Counted from the stretch's first letter, positions 26,306-34,699 are shown. The stretch is DNA of 64,000 nt from Panacagrimonas perspica (GCF_004364935.1 NZ_SOBT01000009.1:1026398-1090397), one strand, 5' to 3'. Program-made: numbers and translations. Notes: generated by a model not told the origin, from the letters alone.

Positions 26306-27748
26306 GTGATCGACGTGATCCACATGGCACTGCCCATGGACGGCCGGGTGTGGCGTGTCGAGTGGCTCGGCGAAGTGCGTCGGAATCCGTTTTCGCCCCG
26401 AGAGCTCGAGGTTCGGGTCGCATTTCGCCGGATGAAGGTACGGCCGGCGGAAGGCACCGGAACCTCCGTGCAGACCGTGCACATCGGCGTCGGCGCTCTA
26501 TGCCGATTGGCGCCGGGGACGTTGTGGAAGGACGGCCGATTCGTCGGCGAAGACCGTGCGGAGCGGTTGAGCTGTCACGTGGAACTGAACCCGGCGGCGA
26601 AGAACGCCGACGCGATCGAATACCCGATCTTCTCCGCCGGCAGGAAGCATCGAGCCGAGAGCTTCGGCGGTCTGCAGATTCCGGCCGACATGTCCGGCGG
26701 CCACGTCATGCGGATCAAGCTCGGGCGGCGCAGCGGCCGCGCGCGCGAGATCCTGATCCCGCTGTTCGAGATCGCGCGCTCGTGGTTCCTTCGCGATACG
26801 GAGCTGACGCTGCGTTTGCTTTCCGCGCCTATCGAGTCGGCCGTGAGCGCTCTTTACGATCCTTATCGGTCAATCGTCCAAGCCGATCGGACCGTGCTTG
26901 CCGTCAAACCGGGCCTTTCCGAAGGAACGATCCCGGTGCTGGCGATGCTTGCCCGCGACGAATACGCGCGATCAATGGCGGGCCGGATGGTCAATCGCAT
27001 CGTCAGGGCGCATCTGACCGACTCGAAGACCGGAGTGGAGGCATTGCCGCCCCTGCGTGATCGCTGGCGAATCGAAGCGCTCGGTGCATGGGGTGAGAAG
27101 AAGGACCGCGACCGGTTCTACGTGCATCGGATGGTCGCGGTGCAGCTGCCGCCGCTCGGCGACATCGAGTGGTTTCCTCTCGACGAGGACGCGGAACCCG
27201 GCTCAGTGGGAGGATCGTCCGATCCGGCCGACAGCGCGCGAGAGAGGTCCGAGCGGCGCTCGCTCCTGAGGGTGATTCACCACTCCGATCCCTCGGCGCG
27301 CCGCGGACGGCCGAAGACGACCGTCGACGCGGCGCCTTTCATCGATCCTCCCAGAGTGACGCGGCGCGAACGCGAAAAAGCAGTGGAAGGCGCATCGCGA
27401 GATCCGCCGCGCAAAGCCGTCGAAACGGTCGACACGGAGGAAGAGGCAGCTACTGGCGCCCCGACGTCGTACGGAGAGGGCCTTTTGGGATTCGGGTACG
27501 AGTCGCCCGCGTCCGACGGTTCTTCCTCCAAGTCGTTCCTCGCTGCAGGACTGAAGCCGATGCTTGCGATCCTTCGGTTGCTCGAGAAGCAGGATGTCCG
27601 GCAATTCGGAGGCCGAGTAGAGATAGTCCGTAGCGATCTTCCTAATGTCGGAGGTGCCGTGGTTGGATTTGCGGGACTTGCCCGGCTGTTTGGGCATATC
27701 GATCGCAAAACCCGCCGATCTGGCGAATCCCACGAAGGCGAAAAGTGA
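26306..27748 (+). CDS. tnsE: TnsE-like transposition protein, probably C-terminally damaged
   Basis: 480 residues from GTG 26306 (GAGG 5 bp upstream). Several segments line up by eye with Tn7 TnsE: EILIPLFEIARSWFLRDTEL against the TnsE stretch around PQLELARSLFL, NADAIEYPIFSAG, DRFYVHRMVAVQLPPL, and a linker with RRERE before ILRLLEKQDVR. TnsE directs Tn7 to conjugating plasmids and replication forks by binding the sliding clamp. Tn7 TnsE is longer by about 60 residues at the end; here the frame closes with a non-family tail and lies antisense to the zinc-ribbon gene, so the last part is probably lost. It runs opposite to tnsA, unlike Tn7. Confidence 0.55.
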   Translation: MIDVIHMALPMDGRVWRVEWLGEVRRNPFSPRELEVRVAFRRMKVRPAEGTGTSVQTVHIGVGALCRLAPGTLWKDGRFVGEDRAERLSCHVELNPAAKNADAIEYPIFSAGRKHRAESFGGLQIPADMSGGHVMRIKLGRRSGRAREILIPLFEIARSWFLRDTELTLRLLSAPIESAVSALYDPYRSIVQADRTVLAVKPGLSEGTIPVLAMLARDEYARSMAGRMVNRIVRAHLTDSKTGVEALPPLRDRWRIEALGAWGEKKDRDRFYVHRMVAVQLPPLGDIEWFPLDEDAEPGSVGGSSDPADSARERSERRSLLRVIHHSDPSARRGRPKTTVDAAPFIDPPRVTRREREKAVEGASRDPPRKAVETVDTEEEAATGAPTSYGEGLLGFGYESPASDGSSSKSFLAAGLKPMLAILRLLEKQDVRQFGGRVEIVRSDLPNVGGAVVGFAGLARLFGHIDRKTRRSGESHEGEK

Positions 27749-28765
27749 CGCGCGGTAGCCAGGCGAGGTTTTAAGAAAACGGCGCACCTGCGACGAGTCG
27801 AGATTGGCGCCGGCGGACGATTTCACCAGCTCGACCGCCGCACGCGCGGCGAGTCGGATCGAGCGCGTGCTCCGACTGTTGCCGTCGTCGCTCAAGCCTT
27901 GTGATTCGACGAACTGTTCGACCAGCGCGAGATGAGGGCTCGCCGAGATCTCCGCGAGTCCGGCGGCGATGCGTCTGCGGTCGGAAGCGTCTTCGGCCTG
28001 CTGCCGGGTCGGGACTGGAAGTTTGATCTGATGCAGGAACGTCATGACGAGTTCCGCCTTGCGCAGCTCTGCGGCCGAAAACCGCTCGAGGAAGATTGCT
28101 GTCGTCATTCGCGTCGGTTCGGCCACGATAGTTTCCAGCGTTTGAAAGGTCGCCAGATGCGCCCGCAGCCCCAGTACGATCTTTGTGTGGGGCTGGCGAT
28201 CACTCAGCCACGTGACGAATCGTTCGAATACTTCGCGCCAGGTTTCTTCCTCCAGACCGAGTTTCAGCAGGTTCGTCTGCCGGACGAGCCGGGCAGCCCA
28301 GTAGGCCTCCTGATCCGCGATGTTCCTTTCGGCGTTGAGCGGATCGGCAATGCACTGAATGCAGACCGGTCGGCCGTCTTCGGTGTGCAGAGCGGTCCTT
28401 CGATAACGTCTGCAGCGGGAGCATGTAGCGTAGCCCACGGGCGGAGCTGGCTTCTTCGGGCGCGGATCGAAATGGCGGCGGCAGCGGGTGCAGACCACAC
28501 CGTCGGCCGTACGCATGGCCGCTCGCGCCGTCGGCCGTTCGCATCGGATACAGGTGCGCGTCTTGGCGTCGCACAGCCGGCACAAGCCTGTCCCCTCCGA
28601 GCGGTGTACGCGCGCGCGACCCAGGCACAGCCTGCAGGCGACCACTACGAAGTCTCGGTGGTAACAAGTTTCGCAGTAGCCGACGCCGCGGAAAATGCGC
28701 TTGGCTTTTGTCAGCGCTTCGCCACAGCCTCCGCAGTCGGTCGGACGCAGCCTCATTCGCCGCAT
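27203..28765 (-). CDS. Zinc-ribbon protein of the transposon, with doubtful C-terminal part
   Basis: Up to 520 residues from ATG 28765 (a second ATG at 28756 overlaps the tniQ stop). The first 150 residues hold at least six Cys-x2-Cys pairs (CGGCG, CETC, CRLCL, CRLC, CIRC, CTRC, CSRC, CIQC), so several zinc ribbons are likely. Residues 170-350 are helical, with FLERFSAAELRKAELVMTFLHQ and FLKTSPGYRASLFAFVGFARSAGF, which recall the N-terminal parts of some phage-type integrases. From about residue 370 the frame is antisense to tnsE, is rich in arginine and does not look like real protein; the gene is probably truncated near 27.65-27.75 kb. Confidence 0.5.
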   Translation of the reverse strand: MRRMRLRPTDCGGCGEALTKAKRIFRGVGYCETCYHRDFVVVACRLCLGRARVHRSEGTGLCRLCDAKTRTCIRCERPTARAAMRTADGVVCTRCRRHFDPRPKKPAPPVGYATCSRCRRYRRTALHTEDGRPVCIQCIADPLNAERNIADQEAYWAARLVRQTNLLKLGLEEETWREVFERFVTWLSDRQPHTKIVLGLRAHLATFQTLETIVAEPTRMTTAIFLERFSAAELRKAELVMTFLHQIKLPVPTRQQAEDASDRRRIAAGLAEISASPHLALVEQFVESQGLSDDGNSRSTRSIRLAARAAVELVKSSAGANLDSSQVRRFLKTSPGYRASLFAFVGFARSAGFAIDMPKQPGKSRKSNHGTSDIRKIATDYLYSASELPDILLLEQPKDRKHRLQSCSEERLGGRTVGRGRLVPESQKALSVRRRGASSCLFLRVDRFDGFARRISRCAFHCFFAFAPRHSGRIDERRRVDGRLRPSAARRGIGVVNHPQERAPLGPLSRAVGRIGRSSH

Positions 28766-29508
28766 CCGGGCGGCACGTGACGCAGGGTCGAAAAATAGTC
28801 TTCGAACGAGACGCGCTCGAACGCCGATTTGTAGGTTTCGAGTGTCGGCCTACGCGGCGGATGCCTCGTGCGGCGCGCGCGGGGAAAATGCGGAAGACGC
28901 GCGATCGCAGAATCGAACCAAGACGGCGCTCCGGTTCTGCGCAGATCCATCACGCGAGTTCTCGACACTCCGAACTCGTCACACGCCTTCAGAAAATCGT
29001 CGGGCCATGTGCGCAGAAGCGCGAAGCAAAATGGAATCGCCCATCGCCGCACGCCGATGCGCGCGGTTTCCAGGGTGTCGAACGGTTCCCGTTCCGTCGA
29101 CGGCATCGGCGACGGGATGTCGAACTCGTTGGCGAAGCCTTCGGGAAGTCGAGCGCTCGTCACCCAGGAGAACAAGCGGCGGACCGCGAGGATCGCGTCG
29201 CGAAAGGTCGCGCGCTCGGAACCCACGTGCATTGAGCCGTCGCGGTATAGGGCGCTCGCCGCGCGGCAGACCTCCCGTTCGGGTTCGGTGAGCGGGTCGG
29301 GAAGAGCGGAAAGGTTCTTCCAGCACTCGCTGCACTTGCGCGCGTCGCCGTCCGGTCGACGGTGAGGCATCAGGGGCGCGTCGCAGTGGGGACAGGCGTC
29401 CCGCAATGCGATCCCGTGCCGCGCGCAGCCGAACTGCAAAGCGAAACGCCACTGCGCCCGCAGATACGGATCTTCGTCGTCTTCCAGACATTTCGGGCAG
29501 TACTGCAT
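28753..29508 (-). pseudogene. tniQ: TniQ/TnsD family protein, N-terminally truncated
   Basis: The visible 251 residues begin directly with the TniQ zinc region: Cys4-x2-Cys7, PYLRAQWRFALQFGC, His31, Cys39-x2-Cys42, and a second CSEC pair. TniQ proteins select the target site for Tn7-like transposition. Upstream of the ATG the same frame still reads GVYHRTRKSHG, which also fits the family, and then meets the remains of tnsB. So the N-terminal part of TniQ was removed by a deletion and the ATG at 29508 is an internal methionine. A shortened protein might still be made. Confidence 0.65.
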
Positions 29509-29518
29509 CCCGTGGGAC

Positions 29519-30094
29519 TTACGGGTTCGATGGTAGACCCCGTGCGCCAGCAGGCCCGGTGTGATGCCGCGGGAATCGGACGGCGCGAAAGCGGACCATC
29601 GTTCGCGCGACGTAGACCACCAGCTGTTCGAGATTCTCCGGGCTCTTCCCCTCCGGCAGCAGATCGAATCCGAGCGTCGGATTCTCCAGGCGCGTCTTTC
29701 GCATCATCGCCACCGGCGACTCGAGCGTTCGGGCATCGCGGAGGCGCCTGTAGACCGTGGGCACCGACATCTTGAGCTTCTCCGCTACTTTCTCGACGTC
29801 CTCGACGGTTCTCGTCGATTGCCGCATCAGGGCCTCGATGACGTCGTAGGTCTTCTCGGCCTTCGCCCATTTCTCGGCGCTGACCTTCGAAGCGTCCGGT
29901 CGACCGTTCCTGCGTTGGGCATGACCGGGTAGAAGTGCGAGATCGCCGATCTCGAGCATCTCCGTCCGATGGGTCTCCAGATTGAAGACGACCCACTGGC
30001 CCGGATCGATGATGCGTTCGATGCGGTAGTTCGAGTTCCGAGCCTGGACGATCGAGCCGACCTTGAGCTTCAGCGTGCCGCTCATCGTCACCAT
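29519..30094 (-). pseudogene. tnsB: TnsB/TniA transposase, N-terminal fragment without DDE core
   Basis: The first 170 residues fit the N-terminus of TnsB-type transposases: a small beta region (VGSIVQARNSNYRIERIIDPGQWVVFNLETHRTEML shown in part), then SAEKWAKAEKTYDVIEALM and a helix-turn-helix, VEKVAEKLKMSVPTVYRRLR. Full TnsB has roughly 600-700 residues with a DDE catalytic core and a C-terminal domain that contacts TnsC. Here the frame ends after ARTMVRFR and about 20 unrelated residues. A deletion from this point to inside tniQ took away the core and all of tnsC. The start overlaps the tnsA stop by 7 bp. Confidence 0.65.
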
Positions 30095-30807
30095 CCCCGC
30101 CTGGCTTTAGGCAAGGGAACCGCTGCGCTTCTCAACCAGCGCCTGCACCAGGGTCTCTCCGGCCAGAAGCCTGGCGGGCCGAGGACCGTGTCGTAGCCGA
30201 TCGGCTTGAACAGATCCGCTTCGATCTGGCCGCCGCAGATCAGGTTGTAGAGGCGGCTTAGATTCTCGGCGCGGGAGTCCGGCCACCAACGTTCCAGCTC
30301 CGACAACGCATTACGGAAGCTGAGCCCAGGTCGGGCGATCAGGTGGGCTGCGATCCTGGCTTGCTCGTCGGCAGCGAAGTGATGTGTGCGATGAAGTCGC
30401 AGTCCTCGGATGGTGGTGAGGTACGGGGTGCGGATCTCCGCGTCCGTGTAGATCCGAAAGATCCAGCCGTTCCGTCGCGCATGCCCGGTCGCGATGCGGA
30501 AGCGGGCGCGCAACTCTGCCCACTGCGTCTTCAGATCTTCCCGAGTTTTGACCTCGACCAGCATTGGCTTGCGCCCGATGTCGCCTCGAAAGCGAACCAG
30601 GCACTCCGGGGTGTATTTGGTCGCGTGGCCCTTCGCGTTGGTGTAGCGGAGGACGATTTCCTGGGCCTGGATCGACTCGATGGTCCGCTGGTGGGTCATC
30701 AGCGTGTAGAAGTCCCTCTCCGGTCCCCCTACGAACGGAATCGATTCGCCCCTCCCCGAATTCACCTCGCCGGTGATGTGGAGCCAATTGATAGGCGTTT
30801 TTGGCAC
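30088..30807 (-). CDS. tnsA: TnsA-like heteromeric transposase endonuclease subunit
   Basis: 239 residues from GTG 30807, with AGGAAGGGA upstream. The endonuclease half has the family order: Glu30 in PERDFYTL, then KYTPECLVRF, then VEVKT with Lys87. TnsA cuts the 5' ends of the element together with TnsB. The position that is Asp in the usual YTPDFLV motif is Glu68 here, so the active site may be altered. The C-terminal half is a winged-helix-like region that contacts TnsC in Tn7. It lies 139 bp from the transposon end and reads inward, as in Tn7. Confidence 0.7.
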   Translation of the reverse strand: MPKTPINWLHITGEVNSGRGESIPFVGGPERDFYTLMTHQRTIESIQAQEIVLRYTNAKGHATKYTPECLVRFRGDIGRKPMLVEVKTREDLKTQWAELRARFRIATGHARRNGWIFRIYTDAEIRTPYLTTIRGLRLHRTHHFAADEQARIAAHLIARPGLSFRNALSELERWWPDSRAENLSRLYNLICGGQIEADLFKPIGYDTVLGPPGFWPERPWCRRWLRSAAVPLPKARRGW

Positions 30808-30827
30808 GTTTCCCTTCCTGAAACGAG

Positions 30828-30946
30828 ATCACTTATCTATGTAGATTTGTATTCGTTATCACCTATCTGTGTGCATTATTCTCAATCAGACGTGTGAAAA
30901 CCGGCCGATTCTAGGGGGTTGTTCTCAAATTGGCTCGAATCTCACA
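30828..30946. repeat. Transposon right end with TnsB-site-like direct repeats
   Basis: ATCACTTATCTATGT (30828) and ATCACCTATCTGTGT (30858) agree at 13 of 15 positions and are 30 bp apart. TTCTCAA occurs at 30879 and 30922. The stretch is AT-rich compared with both sides. It ends in CTCACA directly before the comM frame. Several short repeats near the terminus are the rule for TnsB-binding ends, but binding itself is inferred. Confidence 0.5.
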
Positions 30947-31615
30947 GGAGGCTCGATTCCGCGGCCGGGCGAAGTGACTCTCTCGCACCGGGGAATTTTG
31001 TTCCTGGACGAGCTCCCGGAGTTCGACCGAGGCGTGCTCGAAGTACTGCGCGAGCCGCTCGAAAGCGGGCAGATCACGATTTCGCGGGCCGCGCGGCAGT
31101 CGGATTTCCCGGCCCGGTTTCAGTTGGTCGCGGCGATGAATCCCTGCCCATGCGGGTATCTGGGCGATGTATCGGGGAAGTGCCGCTGCAGCCCCGATCA
31201 GGTCGGTCGCTATCGCGGCAGGATTTCGGGGCCGCTGCTGGACCGGATCGACTTGCAGTTGTTCGTGCCGCGCGTCGAGCGCGAGGCGCTGATCGCGGCG
31301 GTCGATCCGGGCGCCGAGAGCAGCGAGCACGTGCGCAGTCGCGTCACGGCCGCGAGCCGGCGCCAGGCCGAGCGGGCGGGCAAGCCCAACGCACAACTGA
31401 CGCCGCGCGAGATCGAGCGCGATTGCCCGGTCGATGCCCAGACCCGCGGGCTGCTCGAAGCCGCGATGACGCGGATGGGCTTGTCGGCGCGCGCCTATCA
31501 CCGCGTGCTCAAGGTGGCGCGGACGATTGCGGATCTCGCCGGTGCGCAGGCGCTCGCGGCCGGTCACGTCGGCGAGGCGCTGAGGTTGCGCGAACTGGAT
31601 CGCGGCCAGATCTGA
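30947..31615 (+). pseudogene. comM: comM/yifB Mg-chelatase-like ATPase, 3' remnant
   Basis: The frame from GGSIPRPGEV to the stop is the C-terminal part of ComM: Walker B region HRGILFLDELPEFDR, then REPLESGQITISRA, FQLVAAMNPCPCGYLGD, and the final LKVARTIADLAGAQ. It is about 222 residues; full ComM has about 500. The Walker A half is absent and the upstream sequence is the transposon end, so natural-transformation helicase function is lost unless a second copy exists. comM is a well-known insertion target of Tn7-like (AbaR-type) elements. Confidence 0.85.
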
Positions 31616-31621
31616 AAAAAG

Positions 31622-31645
31622 AAAAGGGCCCCGAAGGGCCCTTTT
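31622..31645. terminator. Bidirectional rho-independent terminator between comM remnant and torF
   Basis: AAAAGGGCCC and GGGCCCTTTT pair around a CGAA loop, with A- and T-runs on both sides. It suits both convergent transcripts. Confidence 0.8.
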
Positions 31646-31664
31646 CGATGCGTGTCGAGACGAC

Positions 31665-32396
31665 TTACATCTCGAACGACTTCTTGAAGCCCACCACGAC
31701 CTGCGGGTCGTCGTCGAAATCGCCTTCGTTGATGTCGGTGTCGATGAGCTGCAGCGTGAAGGTCATGCCGCCGTCGAGCGTCTTCGAGATGCCGATGCTG
31801 TAGTCGATGTACGTGTCTTCGCTCGTGCCCGGATCGAAGGTCTGCAGGAAGCGCTCGATCTCGTCGCCGCTGTACATGCCGACGCTGGCGGTGAAGTTGA
31901 TCGAGTCGTTGATCGGCAGCGCCAGCGTACCCAGCAGGTAGCCGGCTTCCTTGGCTTCATCGTCGCCGATGAAGAAGTTGGCTTCGTCCGCGTAGTAGTA
32001 CTTCAGCGCGACGGGGCCGTACGACAGGCCGCCGTAGACTTCGAGCGTGTTGAGCTTGGCGTCGACTTCGTCCTCTTCCGAGTACCAGTAGAAGATGCCA
32101 CCGATGTCGTAACCCAGATCGCCGATCTTCCCCGCGAAACCGCCGTAGCCGTCGACTTCCGTACCGCCCGACGCGCCGCCGAAGCCGATCGTGGATGCCC
32201 ACGTACCGACGTACAGGCCGGAGTCATGGCTGTAGTCGAGGCCACCTTGCACCGCGGCGCCCGAACCCTGGGAGACGCCACGGAAGACGTACTCGCTGAA
32301 CGCGCCGACGTTGCCGGTGAACGCGGCGAACGCGCTCGGGCTCGCGATCATCCCCGCGCCGATCAGCGAACCGGCCACCCATTTGCTGAATTTCAT
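31665..32396 (-). CDS. TorF family putative porin
   Basis: 243 residues from ATG 32396 with AGGAGA upstream. A Sec signal peptide (MKFSKWVAGSLIGAGMIASPSAFA) precedes beta-barrel sequence that opens with the family mark GNVGAFSEYVFRGVSQ and ends in a terminal aromatic-rich strand (VVVGFKKSFEM). TorF-type porins lie in the outer membrane and often near comM and nitrogen-regulation genes in this bacterial group. The substrate is unknown. Base composition is that of the resident chromosome, unlike the DNA left of 30.9 kb. Confidence 0.85.
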   Translation of the reverse strand: MKFSKWVAGSLIGAGMIASPSAFAAFTGNVGAFSEYVFRGVSQGSGAAVQGGLDYSHDSGLYVGTWASTIGFGGASGGTEVDGYGGFAGKIGDLGYDIGGIFYWYSEEDEVDAKLNTLEVYGGLSYGPVALKYYYADEANFFIGDDEAKEAGYLLGTLALPINDSINFTASVGMYSGDEIERFLQTFDPGTSEDTYIDYSIGISKTLDGGMTFTLQLIDTDINEGDFDDDPQVVVGFKKSFEM

Positions 32397-32649
32397 CTCG
32401 AATTTCTCTCCTGAAGGTCTTGAGCAAGTAAAAGAAGAGCACCCCCTGGACGAGCACTCCCTCGGCGATCAAGGCAACGCCCATGCCGATTCGAAAACTT
32501 CCTTCGAATCAAGATGCTGAGATGGAGGTGTTGGTGGCGATGCCCCCGTGAGGGTGCCAGTGCCCCGTAGTGGGGCATGCACGCGCGCACAAAAAAAGGG
32601 CCGCGCGGATGCGCGGCCCCTCGACCTGCAAGAGCTGACAGCGTGACGC
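32397..32649. other. Intergenic region between torF and porin genes
   Basis: Besides the terminator it holds the torF leader. A short minus-strand frame (MGVALIAEGVLVQGVLFFYLLKTFRREI, from 32484) could encode a one-helix peptide that runs into torF, but no ribosome site or family supports it. Nothing else is seen. Confidence 0.4.
32591..32619 (-). terminator. Rho-independent terminator of the porin gene
   Basis: GGGCCGCGC and GCGCGGCCC pair around GGAT; on the minus strand a run of seven T follows. It lies 31 bp after the porin stop. Confidence 0.85.
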
Positions 32650-33765
32650 TTAGAACTTCAGGATGGCCTTGAGCGTGCCGGTGTACTGGTCGTCCTCAGG
32701 CGCTCCGTCGATCGGCGCGAACACTTCGTTGTTCAGGCTGCCGGAGACCTTGTCCGCGCGGGCTTCGGCCAGCAGCTCGAGGTTGTCGGTGACCGCGTAC
32801 GCCAAGGTCACGGTGTTCTCGCGCAGGTAGGTGTCGCCCTGGCCCGCATCGTCGTCGGCGCTGATGTACTCGCTGCGCAGCGCGACGCGGAACTTCGGCG
32901 AGAGCTTGAGGCCGACGTAGCCCGCCACGCCGTATACCTCGAAGCTGCCGCCGCCGACTTCTTCGGTGTTGAAGTAGTCGGCATTCAGACCCAGATAGAG
33001 CGCGTCCGTGACGTTCAGGTTGACGACCAGGTCGAGCGTGTCGCTGCGCAGATTGGCGTCGTCGGCTTCATTGCCGGGAGTGGTCAGATCGTCGATGGAG
33101 GACGAATCTTCGTTGCCGGAGTAGCCGGTCAGGTAGATCGACAGGTTCTTGGCCGGGGTCAGCGCGAGCTGGGCTTCGATCGTCGTGTCGGTGTTGTTCT
33201 CGTCGAACTCGGTGGTCGCGAACTGCGCGTTGTTGAGTCCGAGCGAGACCGACGCCAGATCGTTGATCTTGTACGTGGCGCGGACGCCTTCATGCGTCAG
33301 CGGCTGCAGGAAGAACAGCGCGGAACGGCTGGCGTTGAGGTTGCCGGCCGAGTTGATCACTTCCATGCCGGCGAGGGTCACGTAGCGACCACCGATCAGC
33401 GAGAGGTTGCCGGCCGTGTACGACAGGAAGCCCTGGACCACGTCGACTTCGTCGCCACCACCGCTGGTGATCTGCGCATCGTCGCCGAGCAGGACGTTGA
33501 CCGTGGCGCCCACGCCGCCGTCGAACGCCTTGCTGGCGGTCAGGTTGGCCTGGTGGAACGAGAAGGCGTCCTTCTCGACATCGAAGACGCGGCCGGTGAC
33601 GGCGTCGTTCGGCGACCAGTCATACGAGGCGTCGAACGAGCCGCCCAAGGTGATGCCGGAATTACCGAGCACGTCCGACAGCGTCGGGCCAGCCGCATGT
33701 GCCTGCGGTCCAATAAATGCCGCTGCAACAACAGCCGAGCTCATCAGTACCTGTGTGAATCGCAT
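32650..33765 (-). CDS. Outer membrane beta-barrel porin (BBP2/OmpL-like)
   Basis: 371 residues from ATG 33765, with AGGAGGCACC directly upstream. The signal peptide MRFTQVLMSSAVVAAAFIGPQAHA is followed by ITLGGSFDASYDWSPND and many alternating strands, and the protein ends in GTLKAILKF, a typical barrel end. This is the putative beta-barrel porin-2 type. The gene stands alone with its own terminator. It probably serves diffusion of small solutes. Acidic residues are frequent in the loops. Confidence 0.8.
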   Translation of the reverse strand: MRFTQVLMSSAVVAAAFIGPQAHAAGPTLSDVLGNSGITLGGSFDASYDWSPNDAVTGRVFDVEKDAFSFHQANLTASKAFDGGVGATVNVLLGDDAQITSGGGDEVDVVQGFLSYTAGNLSLIGGRYVTLAGMEVINSAGNLNASRSALFFLQPLTHEGVRATYKINDLASVSLGLNNAQFATTEFDENNTDTTIEAQLALTPAKNLSIYLTGYSGNEDSSSIDDLTTPGNEADDANLRSDTLDLVVNLNVTDALYLGLNADYFNTEEVGGGSFEVYGVAGYVGLKLSPKFRVALRSEYISADDDAGQGDTYLRENTVTLAYAVTDNLELLAEARADKVSGSLNNEVFAPIDGAPEDDQYTGTLKAILKF

Positions 33766-33991
33766 GGGTGCCTCCTGAGGTAGTTTTTGTCACCGCCGCC
33801 GCAGAGCGCGCACGACGATTCTTTTGGCCTTGCCTACTCGACGGCGCGCGAACGCGCTGCGCCTCCGGATCAGGCCAGTCCGGTTGTCCCGTGGTTATCC
33901 ATGCTTTGAGTCTTTAGCCCGAATCCCCACGAGACGGGCGCCTCGATCCCACTGATGCCGCAGCTGTGGCGGCCCCTCTCCCCGGCGGCTT

Positions 33992-34492
33992 TTAAATGCC
34001 GCTCTGCTTCAACATCGCTCCGACGGCGGCTTTCATCTCGTCGTCGGACAAATCCGGACTGCCGCCACGAGGCGGCATGGAATTCTTGCCCTTGATGGCT
34101 GCGGCGGTCAGGCCCTCGAGTCCGCCTTCTGCGGCGGCGCGCGCCGACCATGCGGCCTTGTCGCCTTCCTTGGGCGCACCCAGCACGCCAGCCACATGGC
34201 AGGCGTTGCAGACCTTGGCCAGCACCTCGTCTCCGGAGTACGGAGCGCGGGCGACCTTGGCGGAAACCTTGACGAGAGCGGCGGGGTCGGTGACGACCGT
34301 GCCGACCGGGCGAATGCGTTCTTCGAGCTTGGCGACTTCTTCCGGCTCAGGCGCATGAGCCGGGACGAGCGTGCGGGCCGCGGCAATGCAGACGAAGAAG
34401 AAAGCTCCCAAAGCCGCCAATACGGCGCCGAAAGTGGCGACGAAGACCTTGTCGTGATCCTTGTGTTCCAAAACCCAGCTCCCTGCGGACAT
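33992..34492 (-). CDS. Cytochrome c5-like monohaem protein, membrane-anchored
   Basis: 166 residues from ATG 34492; the frame is open further upstream but that part is not protein-like. One membrane helix near the N-terminus (VFVATFGAVLAALGAFFFVCIAAA) anchors it with the haem domain in the periplasm. The haem site is VCNACH, and the axial Met is in NSMPPRGG, as in cytochrome c5. It would carry electrons between respiratory complexes. The gene is divergent from the desaturase gene. Confidence 0.85.
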   Translation of the reverse strand: MSAGSWVLEHKDHDKVFVATFGAVLAALGAFFFVCIAAARTLVPAHAPEPEEVAKLEERIRPVGTVVTDPAALVKVSAKVARAPYSGDEVLAKVCNACHVAGVLGAPKEGDKAAWSARAAAEGGLEGLTAAAIKGKNSMPPRGGSPDLSDDEMKAAVGAMLKQSGI

Positions 34493-34699
34493 TAGGTAAC
34501 CCAGTGCCCGGAAGTATAAGCGCAGGCTGTGCGCCGCGGTACCTGCCTGTCGCCACGACGGCCCGGTTTCCTTTCGTCCGCCTTTCAATGAGGGGGCTGC
34601 GCTCCGTGGCGCGGCTCGGGGCCCGGACCCGCTGCGCGCAGCGTCGGTCGTCGGATGCATTCTTGTCCGGTGTTTCGCGCCTCAGTATCCTTGTTCGCT

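Larger units (their letters stand above)
26306..30946. mobile_element. Core of a decayed Tn7-like transposon inserted in comM (right-end part)
   Basis: tnsA, a tnsB fragment, a tniQ fragment and a tnsE-like gene lie together. As in Tn7, tnsA is next to one terminus and transcribed inward. The terminus is placed at 30946, where ...CTCACA meets the comM codon at 30947; the inward sequence begins TGTGAGATTCG, with the TGT end usual for this group. Repeats like TnsB sites lie at 30828-30872. tnsC and most of tnsB are gone, so the element cannot move by itself. The other terminus is not found in this window; the true left limit may lie beyond base 1. Confidence 0.65.

Noticed and set aside
26306-30946. 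CRISPR-associated transposon (CAST)
   Set aside because: TniQ and Tns parts are present, but no Cas gene or repeat array lies nearby.
32224-32484. Possible small membrane peptide upstream of torF
   Set aside because: It runs into torF in another frame and has no ribosome site; only mentioned under the intergenic region.
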